A DNA stretch of 64,000 nucleotides from Flavobacterium selenitireducens (GCF_014748335.1 NZ_JAAVIY010000013.1:1-64000), one strand, 5' to 3'; positions 26,059 to 34,764 are shown, counted from the stretch's first letter. A program made the numbers and translations. Notes: generated by a model not told the origin, from the sequence alone.

Positions 26059-27786
26059 TTACCTGGCGTTCAAAATCCGGTACACCGGATAGTGCAAATG
26101 CGCTTTTTCGTAATGGACAGAATGCTTGTAAACCCAGTCGAGCTGAGCCTCGGGATTCCTGGCAAAGTCGGCATCGGAGTTGCGCCTCGCATCCAATTCA
26201 GCCTGCAACTCAGGATTTTCCCTGAGTATTTCCGCAGCAAGATCCTCGAACACATAATCCGAATATCCTTCTTTCTGCTGCAGGATCGTGTCGAAAAAAT
26301 TCCAGTTGAAAAACGAATCGCCGGCTTCGGGCTCCAGGGTTTCCAACAGGTATTTCACGCCTTTCTGGCGCGTCGGAAACAAATAGTCGCCCGCCCGGAA
26401 GTTCATCTTTATTTTCGTGGCGACCACTTTTGTGTTATAATGCGGATAATGTCCCTCGTAAGCACTTCCTCGCGTTTTGTAGTCGGCGATGCGGTAGCTT
26501 TCGACCTCGATGACCGTGTCGTTTTCGATGCGTTCTGCCTCGATGCCGTTAGCCAGCAGCAGTCGCGTCGCATTCCACCAGCCTTTCGGGATCACATAAT
26601 ATTCGGGGATCGCAACTTGCTTGACAGGCTTGTATTCCTTGTAGAACGGTATCGGTTTTTTGTACGGCTTTTTCCTGTCGTAAAATAAGCGGTTGCCGGT
26701 AGTGACCTCGCTTTTCTTATAAATGCCTTCGTAACCTAGAAATTCCAGCTTCTCGACTTTTGCAGAATCGATCGCCCACGAAACCGAATATTGGGCTCCT
26801 GGAACGAACTCTTTTTGGTTCTCCAATCGTTTTTGGCGTATCAACTTGGAATTTTTCTCGGCAAAACCCAACGTCGAAACCATAAAATCATAGGTAGCCC
26901 GGACACGTTTGTCGTAGTTTTTTAGCATATGGGTTTCGACCACGAATCCGATCGAATGGAACAACGAAGTGTAACCTGTCGCATACCTCGGGCTGTCGTC
27001 GAACTGAGCAAACCCGCTTTTGTCCGGCGTTTGTCCCCAGGCATTGACATAAGGCGTCATTTCGGTCTTTTTCTTTTTGAGATCCGAAACCAGTTCCGGC
27101 ATCATCGTTACGTTGAGATAATCGCCGAGACTTTTCCCCAAGCGGTTGTGGTTGGTCATGATGTAAGTCAGCACATATTGGTAATCGGCGCCGTTACTTA
27201 CGTGATTGTCGATGACGATTTCCGGATCTGCCAAATGGTAAAATTGGTGGAATCCCCAAGTGTTGGCGGCGTCTGCCTTGATGAAGTCGCGGTTGAGATC
27301 GTAATTGCGCGCGTTTCCGCGGAAGCCGTATTGCTCGGGCCCGTCCTGGTTGACGCGTGTCGTCGCATTGCGGTTCAGGTAACCGCCGATGTTGTAGATC
27401 GGAATCGTAGCCAGGATGACGTTTTTAGGGGCTTTGATTTTACCCGTCGCCAAGTCCCGGAACAAAAGCATCGTGGCATCGACGCCATCGGGTTCTCCAG
27501 CGTGTATGCCGTTGTTGATCAGGATGACCGTCTTTTTGTGCTCGGGATCGAAAAACAGTTTGTCGGGATCGAAAACCACGAGTTGGAGCAGTTCGCCGCT
27601 GTCGGTGGGACGACCGTCGTTGATCGAAATCGTTTCGAAGTTCGCACCCAATTCCGCATAAAAAGCCAGCGTTTCTTCATACGTCGCACATTGGTTGCCA
27701 TTGCCTTTTTCGAAGGGCGTCCTGAAATCGTTTTTCTGGGAAAGAACCGGAAGCGAAATTAATAAAGCGAAAAAAATTTTTTTCAT
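26059..27786 (-). CDS. M14 family metallocarboxypeptidase, secreted
   Basis: 575 residues with signal peptide (MKKIFFALLISLPVLSQ). The zinc site HAGEPDG (His and Glu) is near residue 95 and the third ligand is in VIDNHVSNGADYQY. The arginine and tyrosine of the M14 pocket probably lie in RNARNYDLNRDF. The catalytic Glu region is GFVVETHMLKNYDKR. About 250 further residues form a C-terminal extension typical of this Bacteroidota group. It trims peptides in the periplasm or outside. Upstream TTG-17-TAAGTTTC (27803-27810) may be its promoter. Confidence 0.88.
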   Translation of the reverse strand: MKKIFFALLISLPVLSQKNDFRTPFEKGNGNQCATYEETLAFYAELGANFETISINDGRPTDSGELLQLVVFDPDKLFFDPEHKKTVILINNGIHAGEPDGVDATMLLFRDLATGKIKAPKNVILATIPIYNIGGYLNRNATTRVNQDGPEQYGFRGNARNYDLNRDFIKADAANTWGFHQFYHLADPEIVIDNHVSNGADYQYVLTYIMTNHNRLGKSLGDYLNVTMMPELVSDLKKKKTEMTPYVNAWGQTPDKSGFAQFDDSPRYATGYTSLFHSIGFVVETHMLKNYDKRVRATYDFMVSTLGFAEKNSKLIRQKRLENQKEFVPGAQYSVSWAIDSAKVEKLEFLGYEGIYKKSEVTTGNRLFYDRKKPYKKPIPFYKEYKPVKQVAIPEYYVIPKGWWNATRLLLANGIEAERIENDTVIEVESYRIADYKTRGSAYEGHYPHYNTKVVATKIKMNFRAGDYLFPTRQKGVKYLLETLEPEAGDSFFNWNFFDTILQQKEGYSDYVFEDLAAEILRENPELQAELDARRNSDADFARNPEAQLDWVYKHSVHYEKAHLHYPVYRILNAR

Positions 27787-27841
27787 TTGTAGCCGGAAAT
27801 TGGAAACTTAAGATAATTACGATTAGTCAAGAGGAATCAAA

Positions 27842-28127
27842 AAAGTGACGCTCCAACCTTAACTTTCCTAAACGATCTTAATGGTTTAAAAATTAAAGTC
27901 AAGTTACCGCTACAACCTTAACTTTCTAAACTTTCTTAATTGTTTAAAAAATAAGTCTATTTGACACTCCAACCTAAACTTTCCTAAACTATCTTAATTG
28001 TTTAAAAATTAAAGTCAACCTGACGCTCCGACCTAAACTTTCCTAAACGATCTTAATGGTTTAAAAATTTAAAGTCAACTTGGCTCCCCAACCTAAACTT
28101 TCCCAAACGATCTTAATGGTTTAAAAA
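27842..28127. repeat. Five-copy tandem repeat, period 57-60 bp
   Basis: Five contiguous imperfect units. The core is TCCAACCTAAACTTTCC, TAAAC-N10-GTTTA, then AAAATTAAAGTCAA. The AACC word recurs at 27855, 27914, 27971, 28030 and 28090. Each unit keeps a TAAAC/GTTTA stem around CTTAAT. The array fills the whole 344-base gap between the M14 peptidase and coaD and ends right at the coaD stop. No open reading frame is seen in it. Confidence 0.9.
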
Positions 28128-28130
28128 ATA

Positions 28131-28592
28131 TTAAATGTCCGAAACCCGAACCGCATCCGGCACCAAAACCGTATAATCGCCACCATTGCGCAACACATCG
28201 CGTACGATAGACGAGCTGATGTAAGACGTCTTTGCGGCAGTCAACAAGAAAACTGTCTCTATCTTTGAGAGTTGGCGATTGGTATGGGCGATGGCTTTTT
28301 CGAACTCAAAATCCGCAGGGTTGCGCAAGCCGCGCAGTATGAATTTCGCCCCGAGCTTCTTGCAAAGGTCAATCGTCAGGCCCTCGTAGGTAACCACAGA
28401 AATTGTCGGCTCGTCCTTAAACGTTTCCTCTATGAAACGCTTGCGTTCCTCGAGGCTGAACATGTATTTTTTTTCGGCATTGACGCCAATTGCGATCACG
28501 ATTTCGTCAAACAACGGAATCCCGCGTTTGATGATGTCGTAGTGGCCGTTCGTAATCGGGTCGAATGATCCGGGGAATATTGCTTTTCTCAT
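28131..28592 (-). CDS. coaD: Phosphopantetheine adenylyltransferase
   Basis: 153 residues, usual length. The nucleotidyltransferase motif is FPGSFDPITNGHYDII at the N-terminus; the C-terminal motif is TSYISSSIVRDV, and RGLRNPADFEFE holds the phosphate-binding residues. It transfers AMP to phosphopantetheine, the fourth step of coenzyme A synthesis. It lies 55 bases behind ddl; both read leftward. Its 3' end abuts the tandem repeat array. Confidence 0.96.
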   Translation of the reverse strand: MRKAIFPGSFDPITNGHYDIIKRGIPLFDEIVIAIGVNAEKKYMFSLEERKRFIEETFKDEPTISVVTYEGLTIDLCKKLGAKFILRGLRNPADFEFEKAIAHTNRQLSKIETVFLLTAAKTSYISSSIVRDVLRNGGDYTVLVPDAVRVSDI

Positions 28593-28647
28593 TTTTTACG
28601 AAAGTCGAAAGCCGAAGGTCAAGGACTCCGACATCCACATTAATAAT

Positions 28648-29625
28648 TTATTTTCCAGACAGTGCCAGTTCGATGGAATTCGTAAACAAATCCGTCAGTG
28701 AGATCCCGGCGGCGCGCGCCTGTTGCGGAATCAGGCTTTCGGCAGTCAATCCCGGAATCGTATTCATTTCGAGCATGTGCGGTTCTCCGTCGACGATAAT
28801 GAATTCCGAACGCGAAAAACCTTTCATCTTGAGCACTTCATAAGCCCGTTTGGCTACCGCGCGGACTTTTTCAGCCAGTTCTTCCGAAATTCTTGCCGGC
28901 GTGATTTCCTGGGATTTCCCGAGATATTTCGCCTCGTAATCGAAAAAGTCATTTTCGGACACGATTTCGGTTATAGGCAACACGATGACTTCGCCTTTGT
29001 AGTTGATGACGCCCACCGAAACTTCGGTTCCGTCCAAAAAGCTTTCTATGATGATCTCGTTGTCTTCTTTGTAAGCGACTTCAATGGCAATAGGCAATTC
29101 GGCTTCGGCCTTTACTTTGGATATCCCGAAACTGGAACCCGATTTGTTGGGTTTCACGAAACACGGCAAACCCACTTTCGAGACGATTTCGGCCGTGTCG
29201 ATCTTGTCGCCTTTGTTCAGGTAATACGATGTCGCGGTCTTAATCCCGTACGGTTTCAGCACCGACAACATATCGCGTTTGTTGAACGTCAGGGCCGCCT
29301 GGTAGTAATCGCAGGAATTCTGTGGAATCCCGAGCAGTTCGAAATAGGCCTGTAGCAAACCATCTTCACCGGGCGTCCCGTGTATGGCGTTAAAAACCGC
29401 GTCAAACACGATTTTTTCGCCGTCCACGTCAACCGAAAAATCACTTTTGTCAATGGGAAATTCGCGGTTCCCGTCATCTGCATACACCCATTTGTCGCGC
29501 AAAATATGGATGCGATAGCCCTTGAACTTCGATTGGTCGAGATAGTCGTAAACGACATTGCCGCTTTTCAATGAGATCTCAAATTCGCTGGAATAGCCGC
29601 CCATGGCGATGGCGATGTTTTTCAT
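28648..29625 (-). CDS. ddl: D-alanine--D-alanine ligase
   Basis: 325 residues from the ATG at 29625 (MKNIAIAMGGYSSEFEISL). A longer frame to 29739 exists, but it runs through repeat A and is not conserved. ATP-grasp features are visible: NAIHGTPGEDG, KPNKSGSSFGISKV, EVSVGVINYKGE and HMLEMNTIPGLT with the Mg ligands. It makes D-Ala-D-Ala for peptidoglycan. In Bacteroidota it commonly neighbours coaD and the PASTA-rluD pair, as here. Confidence 0.96.
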   Translation of the reverse strand: MKNIAIAMGGYSSEFEISLKSGNVVYDYLDQSKFKGYRIHILRDKWVYADDGNREFPIDKSDFSVDVDGEKIVFDAVFNAIHGTPGEDGLLQAYFELLGIPQNSCDYYQAALTFNKRDMLSVLKPYGIKTATSYYLNKGDKIDTAEIVSKVGLPCFVKPNKSGSSFGISKVKAEAELPIAIEVAYKEDNEIIIESFLDGTEVSVGVINYKGEVIVLPITEIVSENDFFDYEAKYLGKSQEITPARISEELAEKVRAVAKRAYEVLKMKGFSRSEFIIVDGEPHMLEMNTIPGLTAESLIPQQARAAGISLTDLFTNSIELALSGK

Positions 29626-29641
29626 TTGCGGGTATAATGGG

Positions 29642-29668
29642 TTAAAGGTTTGACGTTTAAAGTTTAAA
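29642..29668 (+). repeat. Short heptamer repeat beside family A copy 2
   Basis: Three to four degenerate AAGTTTA-type heptamers between the ddl start and repeat A2. Same unit as at 23585 and 34727. Confidence 0.55.
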
Positions 29669-29670
29669 TT

Positions 29671-29801
29671 TTGGGCGTATCGGCGGGTTGAAAAAAGCTG
29701 GACGCATTTTTCAACCCGCCGCCGGGCTTTTCGCTCCAATCTTTTGGGTTCCTGCGCAAGCTGCGGAACCCAAAAGGATTTCCGCTACAATCCCTCACGC
29801 G
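29671..29801 (+). repeat. Intergenic repeat family A, copy 2
   Basis: Same ends as 24786-24902 (TTGGGCGTATCGGCGG ... CCGCTACAATCCCTCACGCG). The first stem is again a perfect 14-bp hairpin (29682-29695 with 29707-29720), but six consecutive pairs are different from copy 1 on both arms. The second hairpin is longer here (CTTTTGGGTTCC / GGAACCCAAAAG). It lies between divergent ddl and the PASTA gene. Confidence 0.82.
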
Positions 29802-29844
29802 GCCCACACCAAAATTAACCTTTTTTTCCAAACGCCTGTTTCAT

Positions 29845-29852
29845 TATCTTTG
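29845..29852 (+). promoter_or_regulatory. Promoter -7 box of PASTA-rluD
   Basis: TATCTTTG, exact TAnnTTTG match, 17 bases before the PASTA ATG, with a T-rich stretch about 19 bases upstream. Confidence 0.6.
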
Positions 29853-29869
29853 CCCAAACCCGATTTTTG

Positions 29870-30478
29870 ATGAGTCTCAAACAATATCTGACCAGCCGAG
29901 TTTTCGCGCTGCAATTGCTGGCCGCAGTCGCCATACTTTTTGTCCTTGGTTATCTGCTGATGCACTGGCTGACGTTCACTACCGATCACGGCAACGAAAT
30001 CACCGTCCCTGATCTGCGCAAGCTGTCCGAACAACAGGTCGAAGAACAACTCGAGGCGCTCGATCTCGACTACGTCATCCTTGACAGCGTCGACTTTGTT
30101 AAAGATTATCCGAAACACAGCGTCGTTACGCAGGATCCGCTGCCGGGCCGCAAGGTTAAGGAAGGCCGCAAGATTTACCTCAAGATCAATTCATCAGGAT
30201 TTACCTCGGTACGCATGCCGGACCTGATCGAGAAAACCTATCGCCAGGCGGTTCCGACGTTGGAAGCGCTCGGTCTCGTAGAAGGCAAAATCACTTACAA
30301 ACCGTATCTTGGGAAAGACATGGTGCTCGAAATGCGTCACAAAGGCAAGAAACTCAAACCGGGTGACAAGGTTTGGAAGTCGTCCGTGATCGATTTGGTA
30401 CTCGGCGACGGAAAAATAGGATTTGAAGAACCTGAAGAAGACCTGGACAGCTTGAACGCCGCTCCGTCGAACGATTGA
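29870..30478 (+). CDS. PASTA domain membrane protein
   Basis: 202 residues from the ATG at 29870. One membrane helix (VFALQLLAAVAILFVLGYLL) precedes two to three PASTA units: ITVPDLRKLSEQQVEEQLEAL, VVTQDPLPGRKVKEGRKIYL and VRMPDLIEKTYRQAVPTLEAL. PASTA domains bind peptidoglycan fragments in kinases and penicillin-binding proteins; here there is no kinase or transpeptidase part. It lies between ddl and rluD, consistent with a cell wall link. A few bases separate it from rluD. Confidence 0.88.
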   Translation: MSLKQYLTSRVFALQLLAAVAILFVLGYLLMHWLTFTTDHGNEITVPDLRKLSEQQVEEQLEALDLDYVILDSVDFVKDYPKHSVVTQDPLPGRKVKEGRKIYLKINSSGFTSVRMPDLIEKTYRQAVPTLEALGLVEGKITYKPYLGKDMVLEMRHKGKKLKPGDKVWKSSVIDLVLGDGKIGFEEPEEDLDSLNAAPSND

Positions 30479-30482
30479 TAAA

Positions 30483-31538
30483 ATGGAGAACAGCCAAGAT
30501 TTCGATCTCGAAAGCCAGGAAGAAAGCCAGGAATTGTTCGAGCATTACAAATTCGACGTGCCCAAAGGCCAGGCGCTTTTGCGTATCGACAAATACCTGA
30601 CGTATCTAATCCCGAACGCGACGCGAAACAAGATACAGAACGCCGCAGACAATGGCGACATTTACGTCAACGATCTTCCGGTGAAGTCCAATTACAAGAT
30701 AAAACCGTTGGATGTCATCCGGATTTTGCTGTCGCATCCACCGTTCGAAAACCGCATCGACCCTGAAAATATCCCGATCGACATCGAATACGAAGACGAA
30801 TCCCTTATCGTGCTCAACAAGCCGCCGGGGCTCGTCGTACATCCGGGACACGGAAATTACACCGGCACTTTGGTCAACGCACTCGTGTACCATTTCCAAC
30901 AGCTGCCGATGAATTCCAGCAACCGACCGGGTTTGGTGCACCGCATCGACAAAGACACCTCGGGACTTTTGGTCGTGGCCAAGACGGAGCATGCTTTGGC
31001 CAACCTGGCCGCCCAGTTCGAGTTCAAGACGTCCGAACGTGAATATGTCGCGTTGGTCTGGGGCAATGTCAAGGAAGATTCCGGTACGATCGAAGGCAAC
31101 ATTGCGCGTCATCTCAAAGATCGTATGCAAATGGCGGTTTTCGAAGATCCCGAAATCGGCAAACCTGCCATCACGCATTACAAGGTTTTGGAGCGTTTCG
31201 GATATGTCACGTTGGTTTCCTGTAGGCTGGAAACCGGTCGGACGCACCAGATTCGGGCGCATATGAAATACATCGGGCATACGCTTTTCAACGACGACCG
31301 TTACGGCGGCTCACAAATACTCAAGGGTACGACGTTTACCAAATACAAGCAATTCGTCGAAAATTGCTTCAAGGCGTGCCCGCGACAGGCGTTGCATGCC
31401 AAGACGCTCGGATTCAAACATCCGGAAACGGGTGATTTCATGCGGTTCGATACCGAACTTCCGGACGATATGAAAGCACTTGTAGAAAAATGGCGCACGT
31501 ATTCGTCGGCTCGCGAAATCGAGGAAGAGGAGGATTAA
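30483..31538 (+). CDS. rluD: RluA/RluD family 23S rRNA pseudouridine synthase
   Basis: 351 residues. An N-terminal S4 RNA-binding domain (LLRIDKYLTYLIPNATRNKIQ) precedes the catalytic domain with LVHRIDKDTSGLLVVAK (catalytic Asp in HRIDKDTSG) and the later LETGRTHQIRAHM. Such enzymes isomerise uridines in helix 69 of 23S rRNA; the exact sites cannot be told from sequence, so the symbol is a best guess. Four bases separate it from the PASTA gene. Confidence 0.9.
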   Translation: MENSQDFDLESQEESQELFEHYKFDVPKGQALLRIDKYLTYLIPNATRNKIQNAADNGDIYVNDLPVKSNYKIKPLDVIRILLSHPPFENRIDPENIPIDIEYEDESLIVLNKPPGLVVHPGHGNYTGTLVNALVYHFQQLPMNSSNRPGLVHRIDKDTSGLLVVAKTEHALANLAAQFEFKTSEREYVALVWGNVKEDSGTIEGNIARHLKDRMQMAVFEDPEIGKPAITHYKVLERFGYVTLVSCRLETGRTHQIRAHMKYIGHTLFNDDRYGGSQILKGTTFTKYKQFVENCFKACPRQALHAKTLGFKHPETGDFMRFDTELPDDMKALVEKWRTYSSAREIEEEED

Positions 31539-31829
31539 TTAGATAATTAGAAAATTAGATAATTAGGGGATTTGCGAATTGGACAATTAGCGAATTGGGC
31601 AATTAGCGAATTAGCGAATTAGCGAATTAGCGAATTGAACAATTAGCGAATTAGGGAATAGCGAATTGGACAATTAGCGAATTAGCGAATGAATGAATTA
31701 GCGAATTGGTGTACCGTAAAATAGCCGGTCGTGTCAATTATCTAATTATCTCAATTATCTAATTATCTCAATTATCTCATCATCTCAATTATCTCATCAT
31801 CTCATCATCTAATTATCTCATCATCATCC
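31536..31829. repeat. Two opposed A/T-rich low-complexity arrays
   Basis: The left array (31536-31708) is built from 9-base units AATTAGCGA with variants AATTGGACA and AATTAGATA. The right array (31735-31829) uses ATCTCAATT, ATCTAATT and ATCTCATC. The right array is partly complementary to the left edge (ATTAGATAATTAG against CTAATTATCTAAT), so the arms could pair. They fill the 332-base gap between rluD and yaaA; no gene is seen there. Confidence 0.85.
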
Positions 31830-31870
31830 AATCGCGTTGATTCGTATCTTAGCAAAAAACGAAATTCCAA

Positions 31871-32629
31871 ATGAAAATCGTCATTTCTCCGGCCAAAACA
31901 CTCGATTTTGAAAGCCCGCTCCCGACGCAACGCCACACTCAACCCGCTTTTTTGACGCAAACGCGGAAAGTCCACAAAGCACTCAAATCCAAAAAGCCAA
32001 AGGAGTTGATGGAGCTCATGGATATTTCGGACAAGCTCGCCGATCTCAACTGGCAGCGCAACAAGGCCTGGAAAACACCGTTTACGCCAGAAAATGCCCG
32101 TCCGGCGCTATATGCGTTCAATGGGGATGTCTACGTCGGTTTGGATGCCTATTCGATCCCGAACGAAAAACTCGACGACATCCAACACAAACTGCGCATT
32201 TTGTCCGGACTTTACGGACTGCTCAAACCGCTCGACCTGATCCAGCCGTACCGGCTGGAAATGGGAACGCAATTGGCGGTCGGTGAAAACAAAAATCTGT
32301 ATGCGTTCTGGAAAGAAACGCTGACGAAAGCGCTCAACAAGGAACTCAAAAAAGGGGAGCTGTTCGTGAATCTGGCCAGCAACGAATATTTTTCGGCCAT
32401 TGATACAAAGGCGCTCAAAGTGGCGGTAATAACACCCGAATTCAAAGATTTTAAAAACGGGAAACTCTCGACGATCAGCTTTTTCGCCAAAAAGGCCAGG
32501 GGCATGATGGTTCGTTATATCATCGAGACAGGAGCCGAGACCGTTGATGACCTTAAAGCGTTTGACTACGACGGCTATGCGTTCGATGCAAATCTTTCGA
32601 AAGGCAACACGCTGGTCTTTACCCGTTAG
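31871..32629 (+). CDS. yaaA: Peroxide stress protein YaaA (DUF328 family)
   Basis: 252 residues. The family signature is complete: MKIVISPAKTLDFE at the start, YAFNGDVYVGLDA, ILSGLYGLLKPLDLIQPYRLEMG (in parts), and FFAKKARGMMVRYII. E. coli YaaA lowers free iron during peroxide stress and binds unusual DNA forms. It is a single-gene unit, preceded by the low-complexity arrays and followed by a terminator shared with the next, converging gene. Confidence 0.93.
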   Translation: MKIVISPAKTLDFESPLPTQRHTQPAFLTQTRKVHKALKSKKPKELMELMDISDKLADLNWQRNKAWKTPFTPENARPALYAFNGDVYVGLDAYSIPNEKLDDIQHKLRILSGLYGLLKPLDLIQPYRLEMGTQLAVGENKNLYAFWKETLTKALNKELKKGELFVNLASNEYFSAIDTKALKVAVITPEFKDFKNGKLSTISFFAKKARGMMVRYIIETGAETVDDLKAFDYDGYAFDANLSKGNTLVFTR

Positions 32630-32644
32630 GCAACAATAATAGAC

Positions 32645-32678
32645 AAAAAAACCGCCCAATCCAGGCGGCTTTTTTTAT
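32645..32678. terminator. Bidirectional terminator between yaaA and a converging gene
   Basis: A-run, CCGCC, loop CAATCCA, GGCGG, then C and T7. It serves yaaA (+) and the hypothetical gene ending at 32675 (-). Confidence 0.8.
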
Positions 32679-33028
32679 TTCAGTTCGAATTCGATTTCTT
32701 CTATATCCCTCAAACTTTCAGATGTGATCTTGCGCTGGTTGCGCGAAACTTCATATAACGCATCGAGACCTTTTTGGGCATTGCGGTCTACTTTGGAAAA
32801 GCGCTGCAGAAAATCTTCGAGTTTGGCGGTATCGGCAGTGTCGAGTTTGCCGTTGAGTTCGTGTACGAAGGAATCGAAATCCGAGACCACATTGCTATGT
32901 TGGGCATAGTCCGATTTCAAATCGTCGATGAGTTCGTTGATTTCCTTGTTGAGGTCATTCGAATAATACTCGTTCCTCGCGCGTATCTCCCGGATGATTT
33001 TCTTGATGTTGTTGCCGAATAGTCCCAT
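32675..33028 (-). CDS. Hypothetical helical protein
   Basis: 117 residues from the ATG at 33028 (MGLFGNNIKKIIREIRARNEYY). It is highly charged and almost entirely predicted helix, with heptad-like spacing in LNKEINELIDDLKSDY and LEDFLQRFSKVDRN. No signal peptide, membrane segment or catalytic motif is seen. I do not recognise the family. A consensus promoter box lies 30 bases upstream, so it is probably a real gene. Confidence 0.7.
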   Translation of the reverse strand: MGLFGNNIKKIIREIRARNEYYSNDLNKEINELIDDLKSDYAQHSNVVSDFDSFVHELNGKLDTADTAKLEDFLQRFSKVDRNAQKGLDALYEVSRNQRKITSESLRDIEEIEFELK

Positions 33029-33058
33029 GTTATGGTTTGTTTTGCTTTTAGAGAGTGT

Positions 33059-33066
33059 CAAATATA
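33059..33066 (-). promoter_or_regulatory. Promoter -7 box of the helical hypothetical gene
   Basis: TATATTTG on the minus strand, exact TAnnTTTG match, 30 bases before the ATG at 33028. Confidence 0.55.
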
Positions 33067-33126
33067 CACAGATTTAAACACACGGTAATGTTAAGTTTAT
33101 GATTTTTTAATATCAACCATTGGTAA

Positions 33127-34716
33127 TCAGTGCATTGCTTCAGACATGTCAACCTTGTTCTTGCTCTTTTTCACGAGCAAAATGATCGGAATACACAAAA
33201 GGAACAGGATTCCGAGATAAATGAAAATGTCCATATACGACATTACCGTGGCTTGTTTCATCACCGAACCATCGAGCGCCTGATAGGCTTTCGCGAGCGC
33301 TTCATTAGGCGAAAATCCTTTGGACATGAAGCTTTGCTGCAGTTGGTTGACGCGATCGGACACATTGGTTTTGGTAATGTCAAGATTGCCGACGAGATCC
33401 ACGCGATGCACCTGTGTAAAACGCGTGATGAATGTCGTAATGATGGCAATCCCGAACGATCCGCCGAGCTGTCGCATCATTCCGGTAAAGGCCGCGCCTT
33501 CGCCAATGTGTTTGCCTTTTAGCGTCGAAAGCGCCATTGTCGTTATCGGAACGAACAACAAACCAAGTCCCATTCCCCTGAGGATCAGCGGCCAGAAAAA
33601 ATGTTCGGCTCCCGTGTCAGGCGTCATCGCGTTGTGCATCCAGAACGTAAACAGGAAAAAGATCCCGAACCCGACGGCCACCATATACGTTTGAGGCACG
33701 CCTTTCTGGATGAGGTTTCCGATGATCGGCATCATAAATGCCGTGGTCAGCGATCCCGGAATCAACAATAACCCCGCTTCGGTGGCCGTCCATCCCAAAA
33801 TGGATTGGGTATAGATCGGGATCACGAGTGTCGAGCCATACAGTCCGAAGCCAAGTATGAAACACATGAAGGTTCCCACGCGCAAATTCGAGTCCTTGAG
33901 CACGCTGAGATTTACCACGGGATATTTGTACGTCAATTCCCTCCAGACAAACGCAAGCAACCCAACCACCGAAACCACAGACAGTGTCGTGATCAAAGGA
34001 TCGTCGAACCAGTCGTCCTGCTGGCCGTGTTCCAAGACGAACTGCAACGAACCGATGAACGCGATCAGGAAAACAATGCCCCACCAATCAACCTGGCTCG
34101 CTTTAAGTTTCTCGGCATATTTGGGGCTTTTGACGAATGTCAGCGTCAAAAAAGTCGCGACGAGTCCAATCGGAATGTTGATGTAAAAAATCCACGACCA
34201 ATCCCAGTTGTCCGTGATCCAACCTCCCAAAGGCGGTCCCAGCGTCGGGCCGACGATCACGCCCATTCCGTAAATCGCCTGGGCCATTCCGCGTTTGGCC
34301 ACGGGATAACTCTCCGTAATAATGGTTTGAGCCGTCACGAGAAGCGCTCCACCTCCGAGTCCTTGCACGAACCTGAAAGCGACGAGTTCCCAAATATTGG
34401 TCGCATTGCCGCAAGCGAACGAAGCCACGGTAAAAATCACGATAGAAACAGCAAAGTAATTGCGGCGCCCGAACTGTTGCGAAAGCCAGCTCGTAAGCGG
34501 AATCACGATCACGTTGGCAATCGCATAAGCGGTGATGACCCAGGCGACGTCGGTCAGGGTTGCGCCAAGGGAGCCGCGCATGTGCGTGAGGGCCACGTTC
34601 ACGATGGTGGTGTCGACGATCTCGAGCAAGGCGCACATTACCGCCGTAATGGTGATGATCACGCGCCGGAAGCCGTATTCTACGAGCTCGTCTGGGTTAT
34701 GGGTTGTTGCGGACAA
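33127..34716 (-). CDS. DHA2 family MFS multidrug exporter (EmrB/QacA type)
   Basis: 529 residues with 14 predicted membrane helices. Motifs of the DHA2 family are LEIVDTTIVNVALTHM, WLSQQFGRRNYF (motif A), RFVQGLGGGALL and GPTLGPPLGGWI (motif C). The start is TTG at 34716; no better ATG lies near. It should exchange drugs for protons together with the EmrA-like adaptor and TolC-like channel upstream in the same operon. The 235 bases between it and the adaptor gene hold repeats. Confidence 0.92.
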   Translation of the reverse strand: MSATTHNPDELVEYGFRRVIITITAVMCALLEIVDTTIVNVALTHMRGSLGATLTDVAWVITAYAIANVIVIPLTSWLSQQFGRRNYFAVSIVIFTVASFACGNATNIWELVAFRFVQGLGGGALLVTAQTIITESYPVAKRGMAQAIYGMGVIVGPTLGPPLGGWITDNWDWSWIFYINIPIGLVATFLTLTFVKSPKYAEKLKASQVDWWGIVFLIAFIGSLQFVLEHGQQDDWFDDPLITTLSVVSVVGLLAFVWRELTYKYPVVNLSVLKDSNLRVGTFMCFILGFGLYGSTLVIPIYTQSILGWTATEAGLLLIPGSLTTAFMMPIIGNLIQKGVPQTYMVAVGFGIFFLFTFWMHNAMTPDTGAEHFFWPLILRGMGLGLLFVPITTMALSTLKGKHIGEGAAFTGMMRQLGGSFGIAIITTFITRFTQVHRVDLVGNLDITKTNVSDRVNQLQQSFMSKGFSPNEALAKAYQALDGSVMKQATVMSYMDIFIYLGILFLLCIPIILLVKKSKNKVDMSEAMH

Positions 34717-34726
34717 GGAGGTGTGG

Positions 34727-34760
34727 AAGTTTAAGGTTTGAAGTTTAAGGTTTAAAGTTT
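34727..34760 (+). repeat. Heptamer repeat, third locus
   Basis: Five AAGTTTA/AGGTTTG-type heptamers just upstream of the emrB-like start and adjoining repeat B2. Same unit as at 23585-23642. Confidence 0.7.
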
Positions 34761-34764
34761 GTTG

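Noticed and set aside
27842..28127. CRISPR array
   Set aside because: Units are contiguous copies of one 57-60 bp sequence without unique spacers, and no cas genes are present.
29626..29739. N-terminal extension of ddl
   Set aside because: The added residues come from repeat A and the heptamer run; the known family start is MKNIAIAMGG.
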